The position numbers were made by a program, and so were the translations under genes. DNA of 64,000 bases from Cylindrobasidium torrendii FP15055 ss-10. Taxonomy: Eukaryota > Basidiomycota > Agaricomycetes > Agaricales > Physalacriaceae. How positions within the stretch are numbered: position 1 is the first letter of the stretch; each line of letters begins with the position of its first letter. The notes beneath the pieces are model-generated. The model was not told where the DNA came from. It ran no database searches and saw nothing but the letters and a program-made list of their open reading frames with translations. Below are positions 20,071 to 34,229 of this stretch, piece by piece. The stretch is taken from positions 62,001 to 126,000 of the forward strand of contig KN880487.1 in NCBI GenBank assembly GCA_000934385.1, in the 5' to 3' direction.

Positions 20071-22747
20071 ATGAAAAAGCTATTCGGAGTACGCACAGAG
20101 AAGGACAAGGAGCGGGACCGTGTGGAACGGGACAAGAAGGAGCGCGCGGCAGCGGCGATGGAAGCCATAGGCGGTGAGTCTACCTCTGGAACGCATTCTG
20201 TGTGTGATGCATCACCTGTAACGGGCCGCATCACGTCCCTCAACGACGTTGGCTTCATGCGATGGTCACTTATGCGCCTTGTTTCTCAGGCAAGGAGACT
20301 CCGATCCATGCTCAATATGCTTCGCCCAAGGACGACTCGTGGACAATGGTCGGCAACGAGAGTCCACGCAGCCCGCCTTCGTCTCGGACAAATCACACAC
20401 CTCCCCCACACGGCGCGCTCCCGCCACAATCGATTCGGTTGGTGAACTCGCATGATAGCTCGGCTCGAGAGCGCCCTGACAGTCGGATCGACATCCGACC
20501 ACCTGAGATGGGACGTGCAGAGAGCTTGGGCGCCATCGGTGCCCTACCGCCGCAGCGGCTGGACAGTCGTGCCATCGATGCCACACATCCCCGCCAGCCC
20601 GGCATCGAACGCGATCCACATCACGGCCGAGAACCCCGTCCGCCAGAGAAGGATTCAGCAAAGTTGAGCAAGAAAGCGGCCACACCCACAAATATTCTCC
20701 GTGCGCTCGATGCCACCCATGGCCGTTCAGAAAGCCTGGACGGTGCCGCAATGCGCGAAAGCTTGCATGGTCACGACAGGCATCATCGACACGACAAGGC
20801 TCCAAGCAGTCGCGATGGACATGGGACAAGAGATGGCCATGTCCGGGAGGGCGTCGGAGGCGGAGGCGGAGGCGGAGAACTAGCATCAGTTCAGAATCAG
20901 AGTCTTACACGACAAATAGGTAAGCCCTCTTACAATTGGCATGGCCTAGTGCTCATTTTCAAAGGCTACCTGACTGCCACCGGTGCTGAGAACTGGAGCC
21001 TCGTTTTGGAAGTGTGCGAGCGCGCCTCAAGCAGCGACAATAACGCCAAGGAGGCCGTCAAGGCGCTCAAACGAGAATTCAAGTACGGCGAACCCACTGC
21101 GCAACTATCAGCCGCTAGGGTCAGTGATCTCACACCCATGAAACGGTGAAGTTGACCCTTGGTTATAGCTATGGGCTGTGATGCTTCGCAATTCAACCGA
21201 TACTTTTATCAGCCAGTCGACCTCTCGCAAATTCCTCGACACTCTCGAGGATATTGTCACATCTACTCGCACACCGCCTGTTGTTAAGGAGCGTATCCTC
21301 AATGTCGTTGCCGCGGCGGCATACGCCAGTGGAACACGCAAGGATACAGGTTTCCGTGGCCTTTGGAGGCGGATCAAACCTCCCGACAAACCAGAGGATG
21401 GCGTTCCCTTCGACACAGACGACGCTATGTTCAGCCCGCCCGTGGTCAACCGACGAACTAGCTATGTACCTGCACCCGAGAATTATGGACAGCAAATACC
21501 CTACTCAGCACCAACCACGCCAGGGCCAAAACGCAGGAAAAGCCCAACGACACGTATCATTCCCCCAGACGAGGACCGTCGGCGTTTGCTGCAGGAATGC
21601 CGCATTGCTCAAGGGAACGCCAGCTTGTTGGCGGAGGCGCTGGTACATGCTACGCCTAGCGATGCTCAAGAGGATGGCAATGTTCTCAAGGAATTTTTGG
21701 TCAAGTGTCGCAGGAGTCATGAAATCGTCTTCGCTCAGATTTCATGGGCGACGGCAGAAGCAGATCGTGCAGAGAGGGAGGGTAAAGATGCGGGCGAGCA
21801 GGAGTTGCTGAATGAGCTACTATCGGCAAATGCGGCGCTGCAGGACGTGCTGAAGCAGCATGATGACCTGAAACGCCTAGCGGACGATTTGAATCGCTAC
21901 GATAATGTCGTCGGGCTGAGGCCTCGGAGTATCAGAGAAGATAGCGGCGGGAGCAGGAGTCCCAGCCCTAGTCCTCGTCCACGGGATAGAATCGATTCGG
22001 CAGGAAGTCGACCAAGCAGTGTACATGGCCTGGCTCCACCTGCGCCTCATGGGCCTCGAAGTAGGACACCGAAGATGGGCAGTGATTGGGGTGACGCAGG
22101 GCGGGAGCGCGATGGGAGCGTTGTCAGCTTACCAGGCAGGGAACGCAGCGACAGTATCCAAATGCAGCAACAGCAGCAAGGGTATGTCGCACCCTTTTAC
22201 AGCCATGGACATCATCCTAGCGCTGGCTACTCGACTTCTACACTTGCGCGCGATGCGGACCAGGCATCGCAAGAGGCGCTGGCCCCACCCACTACGTATT
22301 CGCGTGTGTCTGCCAAGGTGTTGGGCAAGCGACCAGCGGATGTGGACGCAGGGCCCGCGTTTGATCCCAACGATTTGTTCTATGCTGAGGGGCAGAATCC
22401 TAATGTTGGATATCGGGACGGTGCGTATTTCGACCTTGTTCCCTGCTGAATAGGCTTGCTGACGATCTGCAGACTCTGATGAATTGGACGAGCTCGATAT
22501 TCAGGCCCTTGGTCTGGCATCTGCGGACCCATCATTCGTGGATGTGGATGATGGGGATTACGATGCGTTCTTGCAGCGGACGAGGGACGACCGGGAGAGG
22601 GAGGCTATGGCGAGGCGGTGGCCGCTCAGGAAAGAAACACTGTATATATACGATGCGAAGGAGGAGCGTGGGAAGGAGATCATGCAGGAGCTTGGGATCG
22701 ATAGGATGTCGATGTCGATGGGCTCGTCGAGGGCGACCAAAGTGTAG
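20071..22747 (+). CDS. VHS-GAT domain trafficking protein (Lsb5-like)
   Basis: Five exons (20071-20173, 20290-20919, 20965-21119, 21169-22420, 22473-22747) give 805 codons. The N-terminal 240 residues are highly charged and disordered (MKKLFGVRTEKDKERDRVER..., then Pro/His/Arg-rich). A VHS domain spans about 245-345 (ATGAENWSLVLEVCERAS, AVKALKREFKYGEP, LWAVMLRNSTDTF). A GAT-like helical region spans about 430-545 (RRRLLQECRIAQGNASLLAEAL to HDDLKRLADDL). The C-terminus is Ser/Pro/Arg-rich with a final acidic and basic tail. VHS and GAT domains bind ubiquitin and Arf-type GTPases on endosomes and the trans-Golgi. Lsb5 in yeast links endocytosis to actin. The long N-terminal extension before the VHS domain is unusual for the family. 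Confidence 0.8.
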
Positions 22748-23472
22748 AGTGTACGTTCAATCATTGCGTAGAGTGCTTCACATGTGTATGCTTCGTGTAT
22801 TTATTGCATCTTTTTTGTCTTTTCAGTTTCAAAATGCATATCTTGACAGAGGACGACACCATGCAAGACATGTAGTTCGTCGAAGATAGTATCTTATTCC
22901 CGACTAAGTTAGCAGCATGAGAACGAAAGAAGAAATGCAAATATTTCGGAGGTTACCAACGTCGAGCAAGCTCTGGGTCGCGCTTAAGGGTCCAAACCAA
23001 CGATTACCACACGTAGATGTAAGTCGTACTCGAACAATAAGGTGTTCGCGACCCCGAGACCGTTGTAAGTAATGGGAGGAATTCGAAAGGCTTGATTTCA
23101 ACAATGAAAATATTCAAAAGCAAGACCACGAGAGTTCACAATGGACTCATAAACGCATCCTCAAGTGTATGCCAACATCCTTAGGTTAGTCGAACGCGAA
23201 TGTTTACTCACTGCAGCTACTTCGCCGAGCCCTTAGATCTAGATACTGTACGGTATGGCCGTACAAAGAAAAGACGATTTTCCCCCATTGAAGATAGTAC
23301 TTCGAATCAGATTCAACTTGCATACGATGATCTACTACAGAATCAAGGAGTTATGTACAATCATAAATGGGACAGTATGTCGAGGCAACTTTCAATGTAC
23401 ATCATACACCACCTACCAATGTAATCAGTACTCGCTTTAGACACCGATTGGAACAAAGAGCTCACTTGTTGT
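22748..23472. other. Intergenic region
   Basis: No gene seen. Short frames around 23200-23440 have no motif. The region lies between the 3' ends of the VHS-GAT gene and the giant gene. Confidence 0.5.
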
Positions 23473-26400
23473 CTACGCCCTTGCAATATCACTTGGCCTG
23501 ACAATTCCACCATGCAGCATCTTTCCCATCGGCGTCAAACTATAGTCCTGTCCTTTGCGGCGCACATCCAATAGGGCACGTACAAACGGCACCGGGCTCG
23601 AATCAAATGGGCAATGTTTCTGCATGCCAGGCAGCGGCGTTCTGTCTTTGGGGAGCACAAAGCCATCCGACTGAGCGAAATAGCCTTTTTGCGTCGAAAT
23701 TCCGAGGTAGTTGCAGAGAAGCTTGTACTGTTCGTAGGTGGTGGGATATAGCTGACCGGAGAAGAGATTGAGCTGGGTGAGATGGTCGTGCAGAGGCGTG
23801 TACCGCGGGTGAGACCGAGCGGGACGGATAGCGTCGAAGCAAAATGTGTCGAAGGCAAATCCGTTACCGTTTATGCGAGGTGCGTAGACGTATAGGTCGA
23901 CGTGGCAAGATGACTCCAGTAGCATGGACATTAGAGCATTGGCTTCATGTTGGCTAATGACCACAAGGTACGGGGTTTGTCTGCCCGCCAGAATCCACTG
24001 AACATCCTTGAGGAACTGCGCACCGTCATCTTTACCGGCAATCGTGGTCGCAAAATCCTTGGTGACCCGGAATTTCGCATTGAAAGGGCGCATAGAGCCA
24101 GGGATGTGGCGACTGATGACCGACTTGATGACTTCGAGTGGAGAGATTGTCGCCTGATGGAGGTGCAGTTCCGAGCCCGTCTCAACAAAACGCAGGAGGC
24201 CAGGCGAGACGCTGGATACAGCCGCCTTCTTCGAACGGCCATTTTCCTTCTGTAGCTCGACCTCAACTTCGTGGCTGACCTCCCGCTCCTGCTCTTCGTC
24301 TATATTCCGACACACTCTGGCCGATACGCCTAATTCTTGAAGACGTGCCCGAAGCTCTTGATGACCACTGCCAATAGTGACAGGTCGCATAACGCCGTAC
24401 AGCTCTTGCAGCGGACGAGCCTCGCGCTGTAGCCATACGGTACGCAACCGTGAGAGCTCAGCGCTGGTAGGTCTATCAGACATTCCCCTCAGACAGGAGC
24501 TTCGGGCATCAAAATCCATCCCTTGCTGGAACCATTGAGGAGCGTGATGTTGAATGTCGGCGCAGGTATTGTGCATGGTCCATCGGACTATGTCTGGCAC
24601 GGTGATGGTGTCCTTTGTATCCTCGGGACGAGTCACACGAATGAGAGCATCTACGTCTGGCGGAGCAAAGAAAGTCAGGGAATGTCCCTTTCCGAGCTGC
24701 CTCATGCGCATGCATCCTGTTGGATTGTCAGACCGTGCAAAACCGTGTTTCGAGGCCAGAGCTGACCTTGAACAAGCCTGTCCTTTGTGACTTTCTTCCC
24801 CAGCGTCACCGCAGCTTTCCAATCCAGAGGCATCTTCAGGTCCGTTCCGCGCGTGTGGGCATCGTCAAGATAGACCAGACAGTTTGTTAAGCGTCCACGG
24901 TATGGAGATGATTGTAGCGGTTCAAGGTCCCCATTCCGCCGAACGACAATTAACTCGTCATTTGCATTGAAGAAGATGGCCGCTTGGACCTCCTCGGTAT
25001 CATCTCGACGAGAGAGCCAGCGAGTTGCCACTTCTTCATTGCTGAGATCCAGCATCTGTGCACCCACATCCAAAAAGGCTCGGACATCCCTTTGCTCGCC
25101 AATGAGGTCCACAAGATGTTCTCCTGACATACTCGTTCCAGTGAGGGATTCTCGAGTGCAAGTGTACGTTGCATTTTCAGGACGGAGCAGATGCGACAGG
25201 ACCAACGCATTTGTACTTGACTGGTCCACAGGATCGACCTGGCGAATTGATGTAGGAAGGAGGTAGCGGTTATCGTTGGTGCCACTGAACCCCGTGGTTG
25301 GATGTGCCATCTGCTCGGCAAGGTCCCATCCAGAAGACGAAAGCTTGTCCGGAAATTCCTTCATTGCACGAGGGAATACAATGCGCTGAAGATAAAAGTC
25401 TATCACTCGATGGCAATACCGGAGGAGATTGAATATGAAGGCCCGTTGGCGAGCATCGTGGACATTGATCCCATTGACATGACGAATTGACTGCGGGAGG
25501 AGCTCGAGCGGGATATCGGCGACCCAGTCTTCATACAGTACAGCAGGATTACTGTCCAGCAGTAGACGCTGTAGACAGCTGTCCATTTGCGCCTCGGTCA
25601 GCCCCGTGTAGTAGTAGGCCAAACAAGTCAGCATGATTGCAACGTCGGGGTGGCCGAATTCTGAGCGTGGTGCCGGGACATCTTTGGCCCGATAGGGTAC
25701 AGCCAGCAGGGTGCGCGTTTCTTCAACGAGCCCATAATCGACGCGCCACCGAGGATGACACAGTGCATGTGTAAGTAGACCATTCACGAAGAGGCCCCGC
25801 AAAATGAGGAGATACTGCATGTAGTGGAATGAGATACCGTTGTTGACGGTCGTCATAACTTTGGCGCCTGGAGAGTCTTCCGTGATGAATGCACGAACAG
25901 CAATGCGAACCGGCTCTGGCAGATAGGTCATGTTGAAACCACGGAAGTGTCCATCCATCACGTCGTCAACAACCTTGTTTATGAGCTCGGGTCCATGCTG
26001 CTCTGGGAACTTGATGGAAGGAAAGCGCCATTCAGTGACCCGCTGGACTTCAATGCCAGAATGGGCCCCTCGTTGAGCTGCCATCTCTTTGACACGGTTG
26101 ATAGACAGACGGAAAATGTCCTGAATGATGCACCATCGGATCGGTGCAAACTCAAGTGGTTGCTGTGCGCCCATTGTGTAGATGAGTTGGTATCGTGTAT
26201 GCAAAATTTCGTCGCTTTCGTCCAAGATGTCGCGTTTGACCTCGTCCAAGAAGTGTGTCAACAATACGGCTTCTTCATGAACCGCGTCAGTGCCCAGCTG
26301 GCCTTCGCTGGTGATCTTTGCCTCAATAGGAAGAAGCTTGAGGGAAAGGATATGCTCTGGCTGAATGACCACGACTCCACCCCGTCTTTGGCATGTTCTG

Positions 26401-29400
26401 TAAAGCTCTCGGAGCTGAGCAATCTGAAGTGGTCCCATCTTAAGCTGGCGCGAGAATGGCAGGTAGAAGATAGGGCGGTCACAGGCTCCAGATAGGCGAT
26501 CCCGGAGAAGCTGGAACATCTGGGCGGCGAGGGGCTTGAGAACGACCGTTCGCACAACGCGGTTGCCGTCCGCCAGGGAGGAGGTCACCATTGGAACAAT
26601 GACAGCGGTCTTGCCTTCACCCATGTTGAGCTGGAGGGTAGAGTTCATCCCTGATGCGGGGGATATCATTTCACGAGCAACATCGATTTGAAGCTGGCGT
26701 GCTCTGAAGTTGCTCTCGATCTAAAGGGAAATTAGCAAATTTCAGCATATCAAAGACAAACGAACCTGGATTAGCATCCAGTCAGGGTGGTCCAACACCA
26801 ACTCAATGTCTAGAGGCCCGCAGTTCTCGACCTCACTGATCAAGTCAGATGTCTGGCCCAAAGCGGCATGCTGTACCATCCTTGTTGCCTGCTGGAGGAG
26901 GATTGTTGTCGACGCGAGTTGGATCAGTGCGCGCTTCCACTCCATTCTGATGTGACACCAGTTGTCCTTGTTCAGCAGCGCAATCAATGCCCGAAGGTCG
27001 ACCTCTGGATACAGCCCTCCGTGGAGAAGAACAGTGTCAGCCGCCGAACTTGGGCATAGCATTGAATGGAGTTGATTGAAGCATCGGCGGCGGTTCTTTT
27101 GGCAGCGAGAGTAATGAGCTGCAAGAGCGTCCGGTTCTGGGCGTGGAAATGGAAGACTGATCTCCCTTCCTTCAAAACTCTCCAAGCTGTCAATGACACC
27201 CTGAGCATAGACGTTCTGTACGCGACTCGACGAGGCACTCGTCCCAAGAGAAGAGAGAACACCTCGCAACGACGAAGTTGACACTTCAGGCGCGGATGTA
27301 AAGGTATCTGCGTGCGTTGGAGAAAGAACTGGGAGATCTGGCGAGGTGCTCATATCGAACTGTGGGATGGCCGACCCGAGGAGGTTGAGGATGGTACGCG
27401 GGCATTGACTTTGTGACCGATGCAACGAGGGAAGGAATTGCGACAGAGATGAATCAAGACCTAGTGTTTGAGGGATACTGGGGACCGACTGAAGGAGGGA
27501 GTCAAGCCTCTCGCAGAACTCGCAGAGATCGCTGTTCCATCTGCACGATTCAAACAATTGGGCCACATCGTTTTCGATCCTTTCCAGGTCAAAATAATCC
27601 GACCATGGATATTGTTCGGCAAGCCCGGCAATGACAAACGTCGCATTGCGCGTCCACTGCTCCATACATTCTCGTTGAAGCCATAACGACCCATCCCGGA
27701 TGGAGGCGTTGTAATGTGCATCACAGCGAGCATCGTACTCTGGCCAGTCCTCATCCTCTTCTCTCCACAAGGCTTCGGAGGGCGTCAGGTGCCTGTCACG
27801 AGCATGGGTGCGTATAGTGACAGCAATGGTATTGGTGGAGGGCTGCCGACCACGGCCCAGGTTGTACTGGCGCCATGGGGGTAGAGGAGGTAGGTCAAGT
27901 TGTGACTGTTGCAATGAAAGCACGAAGTATGGAAGGAGGCGCGCGAATGGTGATTCTTGCTCCTCGCTGTATGCCCGCGTGGCAAGCGAAAATAACAGCA
28001 GGGATTTAGCTTCATGTGAGCGAGATTCGGCACGACACCATTGGTAAAAAGTCGCCCAGGTTTCGTCATAATCTGTCCGGGTAACCCAGTCGCACCCAAA
28101 CGTGACAGGTGTGGCGAGAGATTCGGGAAAGACGAGCTCGCCTAGTTCCTCGAGGATGCTGTACAACCCGGACTCCCCTGCGCCGTGACAGACGGCGAGA
28201 CTTGACATCATCATTGCGGTTGTGAAGTGATAACCATTATTGTTCTGCTCGAAATGGCGCAAGCCTTCTTTCAGGGAATAAACCGCATCTTTGGCTGTGA
28301 CCCTAAAAAGAATTAGTGGCTGTTGATGTCCTGTTTGTGACTACATACCGATTTGCTAATGAGGTCCGACTGTTGACGAGCGGGAAAGCTGCCTCCCGGG
28401 AAACAGCGCGCAACAATAGGATATCATTGACGTGCTTGGGGATACTAGTCTCTCCACGGAAGAGATGGCGCAAAGTGTTGTTCAGGTCAGTGATCTCGTC
28501 AACCAACAGCACAAACTCTGCGCGCTGAGAACTCGTTGGTAGATTTGACCACGCTATCGTTTGCATAGATTTGATGTGCTTTGGATAGAACGAGCGTTGG
28601 GGAGTCAAGTCACGAATGCGAGCTAGGATTGCAAGTTCTTCTTGACCGAGAGATTGAAATGAAGTCGAAAATGCCGAAGACAAGTCGGATAATGCCTGCT
28701 CGGTTCCCGTTCGATGAGTGAGAGGGTCTGGCAGTACGCCGCTAGTAAGAGCGTGCAAGAGAATTCGATAGAAATGGCATCGAAGGGTCCCATCCCCAAC
28801 CAGCAAGCCAAGCTCCTCGTTGACATCAAACTGTGTATGCGCAACGGTGTCTGCATTCAAGCCCAGGTTTTTAACGTATACCTTGACGTGACCGTTGTGT
28901 GGATCAAAAGAAATCTGCCCATAGGGCACAAGGAGTCGACGGGGGAACGAGCCAATGTCGGTATTGGTCGGACGGAGAAGAAGCATGGATTCAAGCCCGA
29001 TGAGGCTCCCCAATTCCTGTGTTTCGTCGACAACAAATCCCGGATATGTCTTCGAGGCTAGTGCGGGACACATTGCGGACAGATCAACCTCGAACACCAA
29101 CTCCAGCCGGGTGATATGTGCACGTATGGTGCTTTCTTGAGTGGTCACAACAAGGAAAGAAGGGTCATCCATGGCCTTGAGTCGACCGGATAGCATGCGA
29201 TAGGACTTGCTGTCGATAGCAATGAGGTGGTGATGGTGACCGTCCTTGTCCACGCGTCCAGCGCGACGCCGGGGGTAGTCGATTCGCCAGATATGGGATG
29301 ATTTGTCCCATTTGCGTTCCACGGGGCGAAGCTCAACTATAGCTGTGTCCAAATCGAGCCAATGGACATAGTTGCGGACGAATGGTGTTGGAAGATCGCC

Positions 29401-32400
29401 AGCAAAGGATGTCTGTGGTATATAGCACAATCTCTGCTCTGTGTCCCCATCACGTCGACGAGCCTGGATGTATAGGTTTCCTGAGCGAAGTGCAAAGAAG
29501 ATCTGGTATGGTTAGCATGATAATTCTTGCGCAAAATGTGCACGAGCACTCGCCTCGGAATGTCCTTGGACCAGATTAATCGTCTTGTAGTCGAAATCAT
29601 CGAGGCCAGCTGGAACAGCGCGAAGAATGGCCTACAATGCATTAGTTTAGGTTTTCACATGATGAAGAACGTACGCTGCTGAATAGTCGAATATAGCTGG
29701 CATGTTCGGTGACAGACGACGGAAGATTCCCAATTGACTTGCCATCGACAAGTAGAGCACCATCCAAGATGTTGACGTGTACAGACTGGGCATTCACGCT
29801 GGTCTTCGAGTGCAGCCAGTTTTCCCGCCCTCGGACTGGCACCCATTTCGTACCAGGGCTATAGGCGCCCCAGACCCTCTTGACTGCGTTGTGGAGAAGC
29901 AATGGAGCATTTACAATTGCGGCACGAAGATCTGATTCATTTCGATGAGCGAGCTGGTGTACTCGCTGAAGAATGATCTGGGAAGGATCACTTGCTCGGT
30001 CCGGCGCGCTGTGCCGATTGTCGTGGAGGACCATCAGGCAATGGAGGAGGACAGTGTAGTCCTCAAATTCCGGGTCAAAATCATCATAGTCCATTGTTAA
30101 GCAACAGGCCGCTGCTGCCTCGCGTACCGCCTGCTTCCGCGCCGCAACGTGCTCGGGCTCGACATCGGGCAAGCCACCAACAAGACCGCGGGTCCACGAG
30201 TACGTGACCTGGCGGCAGGTTTTGAGGAGACGATGGGCATACTGCGCGGATCTGTCGTCCATCGCGTCTACAGCTCTTATCCTTGCGCAAATGGTGGTTA
30301 TTGCCCACACCGAAGCGACCTCCTGCCAATTGTCGCGGCAACCCTCGAGCAGCGAAGACAGACTGCGAAGCAGTACCGTCGAAAACGAGGCGGAAAGAAG
30401 ACTTTGGTGCCATACGGGTGTAAGGTCATCCTCGATGTTTTCGAGTGGACCAACTTGCTGAATAGTTTGCGCGATAAGGGTGTAGACCGATTTGGAGCGG
30501 AATGAAAGGGAAAGTGCCGCCACTGCACGCGCAAGGTTAAGCCACTGGACATATCCACCTGCACGGAAGCACCCAAAGGCAACAAACTCGTGGGGAGAAA
30601 GGTCGGGAGATGCATGCGACTGGCGTGCTACGACAGTGTTCTCGCTATGGTCAACCCCATTGACCATCCACTGGAGGCCTTTGTACATCGGCTCCGCATC
30701 TTCAGGAAGCTTCAGCGTGCATCGCCAACGCACATCAGGCTTCATGGTGGTCGAGTCAATCAAGGTGTGCGTCCTGGAATCGTACAGTGCCCATGTAAGC
30801 CCATTCTCTCGGCACCCATTATCACCTCGCTTCGTCGGTATCTTGACAGACTTGTAATGCGCTACCTTCCAGGATTTTGTGGTCGATGCCAAAGTAAGGC
30901 GTGAAGTTGCCGGTCTAGGTTTGTATATCCTTCCCACCCTGTTTGTCATGTAGTCACGAAGCTCTTCGTAAACCTCGACAGATGGTGTCGCTGAGGCCGG
31001 GGTGAACATGTCGTGCAGAATGATGTACGTTGCTTCGCGCCAGTATGAGAACGACGGGGGGCAGTACATCTCGAAAAGCGCCATACGGAGGTCGCCCTCT
31101 TTTGAGGGTAGAGGCCATTCGTCGACTTCGACCCACATTTTCTTGAGTATTTTCTAGGGACTTATCAGAACAGGAGGCTCGAATTAAATGATGTGAAGGC
31201 TGAACTGACCTGGGTTTTACACTTCTGACAGGTATCAGCCGTACGGCGACATGTGGGTGCGTGATTGGATGCGTTATACAAAGTTTGATACTGAGCATGT
31301 TCATCATTGCGCTGTTGGACAAGCATAGCCTTGGACTCGCGCCGACTCGTTGACAATTTCTCTATCTGATCTCGAGAGGTTGCAAGGTGCATGTTCCCAG
31401 GTAGATCATAGAATGAGGTGGCAAACGCCTTTGCCGATGTGGGTGAAAACACAGATTGCTGACCCCTGGCCGCGGTCCACCGTTTGGCCAAATAGTCGTG
31501 CAAAGTTCGTGCACGCAGAATATCGCCCTTGCGGCGCAGAAGAAGCGGTTCCAGAAGAGAAATAGGGATTTCTGGCACGTATGAAGACAGAAGAGGGCAG
31601 TCACCGATTGCCAATTTGTCAACAGCGACCCAAAGTTCAAGAATGGTGAGAATCATAATGGACTGCTGTTCTGCGTTCCCGGCGAACCGTTTGCTTGCGA
31701 TTGTGAAGTAGTCATCAATGGTTTGGACTAGATGCTGCAGGGCTTCCTGCGGCGCCCAGTGCTGTCGCACGACCCAGGAAGAGAGCTCTTCACAAACAGC
31801 TCGCTCAAAGTCAAGCAACCGGAAATCTGCCTCGTCCGTGTCGTGAGCTGTAGAAATACCATGGAGCATACGACGGTGTAGGATATCTTGAAGGCAAACA
31901 CGATGGAAGCGCTGAACGGAGGGTGGCGTAAACTTGGTCTCCACGCTGGACGAGTCCTTGTTGCGATGCAGAGCAGCAACGATGGTGTTCCTTGAATTAG
32001 CGAGGCGCAAGTACTGGTCAGAAGCGATATCGAGGTCCAATGGTGCCCACGGAATGTCGTACAACGGCCTGGCGGCTGCTTGAGTGAATGCCCAGCGGCG
32101 CGCGAGCTCGCTGGTTATACCCTCGCAAGCTAGTTGGGTTTCGTGCAATACAAATGACGGTGTTCCAGGAAATAAGTTGCAAAGTTTATCGAGCCGGCGC
32201 GCGAGTTTCTTCCGCATGCAGTCAAGGAGTGTGTCATCAAAGCGGGCAGTGTCACTGTTAAGGACGCCGCGGGAAAAAGTCGACATGAGAAACAAGAGGA
32301 ATGCCTTGTATTCGCCATTGGACAAAGTGGTTTGTAGGGCGACCCTGATGACCGTCCAGAGCGGCGAGCGCCTCCATGGGGCAAGTGTGTGATCCCAAAG

Positions 32401-33153
32401 AACCTCGTCCGCAACACGTTTTTGAATCGGCCGTAAAGGTGAAGAAAAGTTGTTCGACTCACCCCCCATGGCTACGAGTATGGTCATTAGGAGGTCGGTG
32501 ATGTACCGCGGATGCACGCTTTCCCGAATCTCGATGGTCGTAGTTCCAGCCTTGTGCGCCTGGCCCGCAGCGCCATGGAGGGTTTCGTGGTTCAACTCGC
32601 TGATAAAACTAGCAAGCTGATGCCTAAAGTATGGATTGCTGAACTCGGCACGAGGGATAGATGTGCATGGCCCGGGGAATGTACGGACAAGGCGGCTTTC
32701 ACAGGCCAGGACGGCACTGTTGGTGGCAGAGGCTTCGAACGCCTCGCAGACAACCTCCGATTGCAGGACGCGGAAAATGATCCCGGCGTTCTGCTCACGA
32801 ACAAGAAACGCTGAGACATCTGATGCGAGTTTGGTTAAGTAGCTCTAACAACGGACTGCAGGCAGCGTACCTCCGGTTTGCATTTGAGCAAGCCTATGAA
32901 CTACATCTTCGGCGCAATAATCACCATCGACGTCGCGGTAGATCACCTCCATCCCTTGAAGGAGGTCTTTAACCACAGACCAGACGGTGGCATTCGAATT
33001 TTCTTCGGCCCCGGCGAGACTGCCAATGTATGCCACGCAGGTTGTCGCGACAGTGCTGACAAGCGCGTATTCTGAGCATGTGCTCCGGTCATCACTCTGA
33101 GGGAGCCTCAGAGGCAAAAACAGGTGATTGGCGATGTAGAGGAGGTCGTCCAT
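23473..33153 (-). CDS. Giant DUF6606/DUF3638/DUF3645 protein with P-loop-like motif
   Basis: Eight exons (32871-33153, 31210-32810, 29675-31141, 29554-29631, 28349-29502, 26766-28302, 24767-26720, 23473-24716) sum to 3106 codons, the usual size of this fungal family. The N-terminus has the HLFLPLRLPQSDD motif of the DUF6606 region. Near residue 2072 is NMGEGKT, resembling a Walker A loop, and near 2206 LDESDEIL, resembling a DEAD-box Walker B; both belong to the DUF3638 region. DUF3645 and a C-terminal domain with CMRMRQLGKGHSLTFFAP follow. Databases often name the family ubiquitinyl hydrolase, but I see no standard catalytic triad. Its biochemical role is essentially unknown. One intron uses a GC donor. 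The acceptor of exon 3 was chosen as AAG at 31142 to keep the frame. Confidence 0.9.
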
Positions 33154-34013
33154 CGCGCTTGCGCTCTCTCAAGTCTCGCCGATATGCGATGGGAGTTGAT
33201 AGAGCTTCAAAAAAACGTGTTCTCCGCAAGGCGCTTTTTTAGGCGCCTCATCGGCATCCTTCTGGCTCCGCTGTATGTCCATTCTCCCACGGATGCCGAG
33301 GTTTTTGAATCAGAAACCTGGTCCAGGCGTCAACTGGCGCTTGAAATCCGTGAAGTTGTACCAGAACGCACTTTATCTTCTACGGGACGGTTGGCATTCG
33401 TACGATTTGCACGGTTAGACGCGCTGATGAGCGTGCGAAGCAAGATTCCCGGGTAGGCGACTGCACCTCGATCCTGCTCGATCAATCTACATAATGATAC
33501 ATTGATACTTGAGACTTGAGTGCAGCAGGCCGAGTGGCACAGTCAAAGGTTCGTTTTGTGTAGTTATTGGGTTATGAATATTTCCTTGACCTCTAGTGAG
33601 AGAGAGAGTGCGCACATTCGACATCGTGTTCATATATGTAATGGCATGTATACTGAGTACATACGCCTATACGCCTTGCCTTGGTTGGGATTCTGTGGGG
33701 GCCTTAAGGACTATCTTCATGGTAAATCCTATTGATGCTGCAAGTTCTTCTCACCGTTGTGATTTGCATTTTTCTCCCTTCGGACATCACTCGATACTGG
33801 CATGTCAAAAAAGTCCTTCCTGAGGCCAATCATGTCTGCTATTCCAGCCGATAAACCGTTTTCTCCCCCCGAAATCCAGCAGAAGCAGTCTTCCCATGTC
33901 AGCCACCAGGGGGCACGCAGCAAAAAACTCAGGAAGGGTTCAGCCATACCAGGAGCCGGCAGTGTACGCCAGCAATCCCGTGTTGCCCTGGCTATCTCAC
34001 TACTAGTAGGTCA
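33154..34013. other. Upstream region of the giant gene
   Basis: No convincing gene. The plus-strand frame at 33124-33456 runs into the giant gene's first exon and has no motif. The frame at 33802-34089 overlaps the inverted-repeat element. Confidence 0.45.
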
Positions 34014-34078
34014 AAATGCCGATATTCTGAGCCCGAAACACCCTGAAAGTAAGCCGACTAACTTCACGATAATTCGAG
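34014..34078 (+). repeat. Left terminal inverted repeat
   Basis: The arm starts AAATGCCGATATTCTGAGCC and continues through AAACA, TAAGCCG and GATAATTCG. Its partner is 34230-34294. Confidence 0.6.
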
Positions 34079-34229
34079 GCGGAGATTAGTGGACATAGGT
34101 TGGTAGCAGGGTCAAGTTATCATAAAGAAATGCATTTGTCTGAAGCCATGCTCAGATTATCGAAAGACTAAGACGAAAGTTTGATGATGCTTAAAGGCTT
34201 CATTCTGCATCCCTGAACGGTTTTTCAGG

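Noticed and set aside
33802..34089. A 95-codon plus-strand frame with a Lys/Ser-rich start
   Set aside because: It runs into the left arm of the inverted-repeat element and has no splice or homology support.
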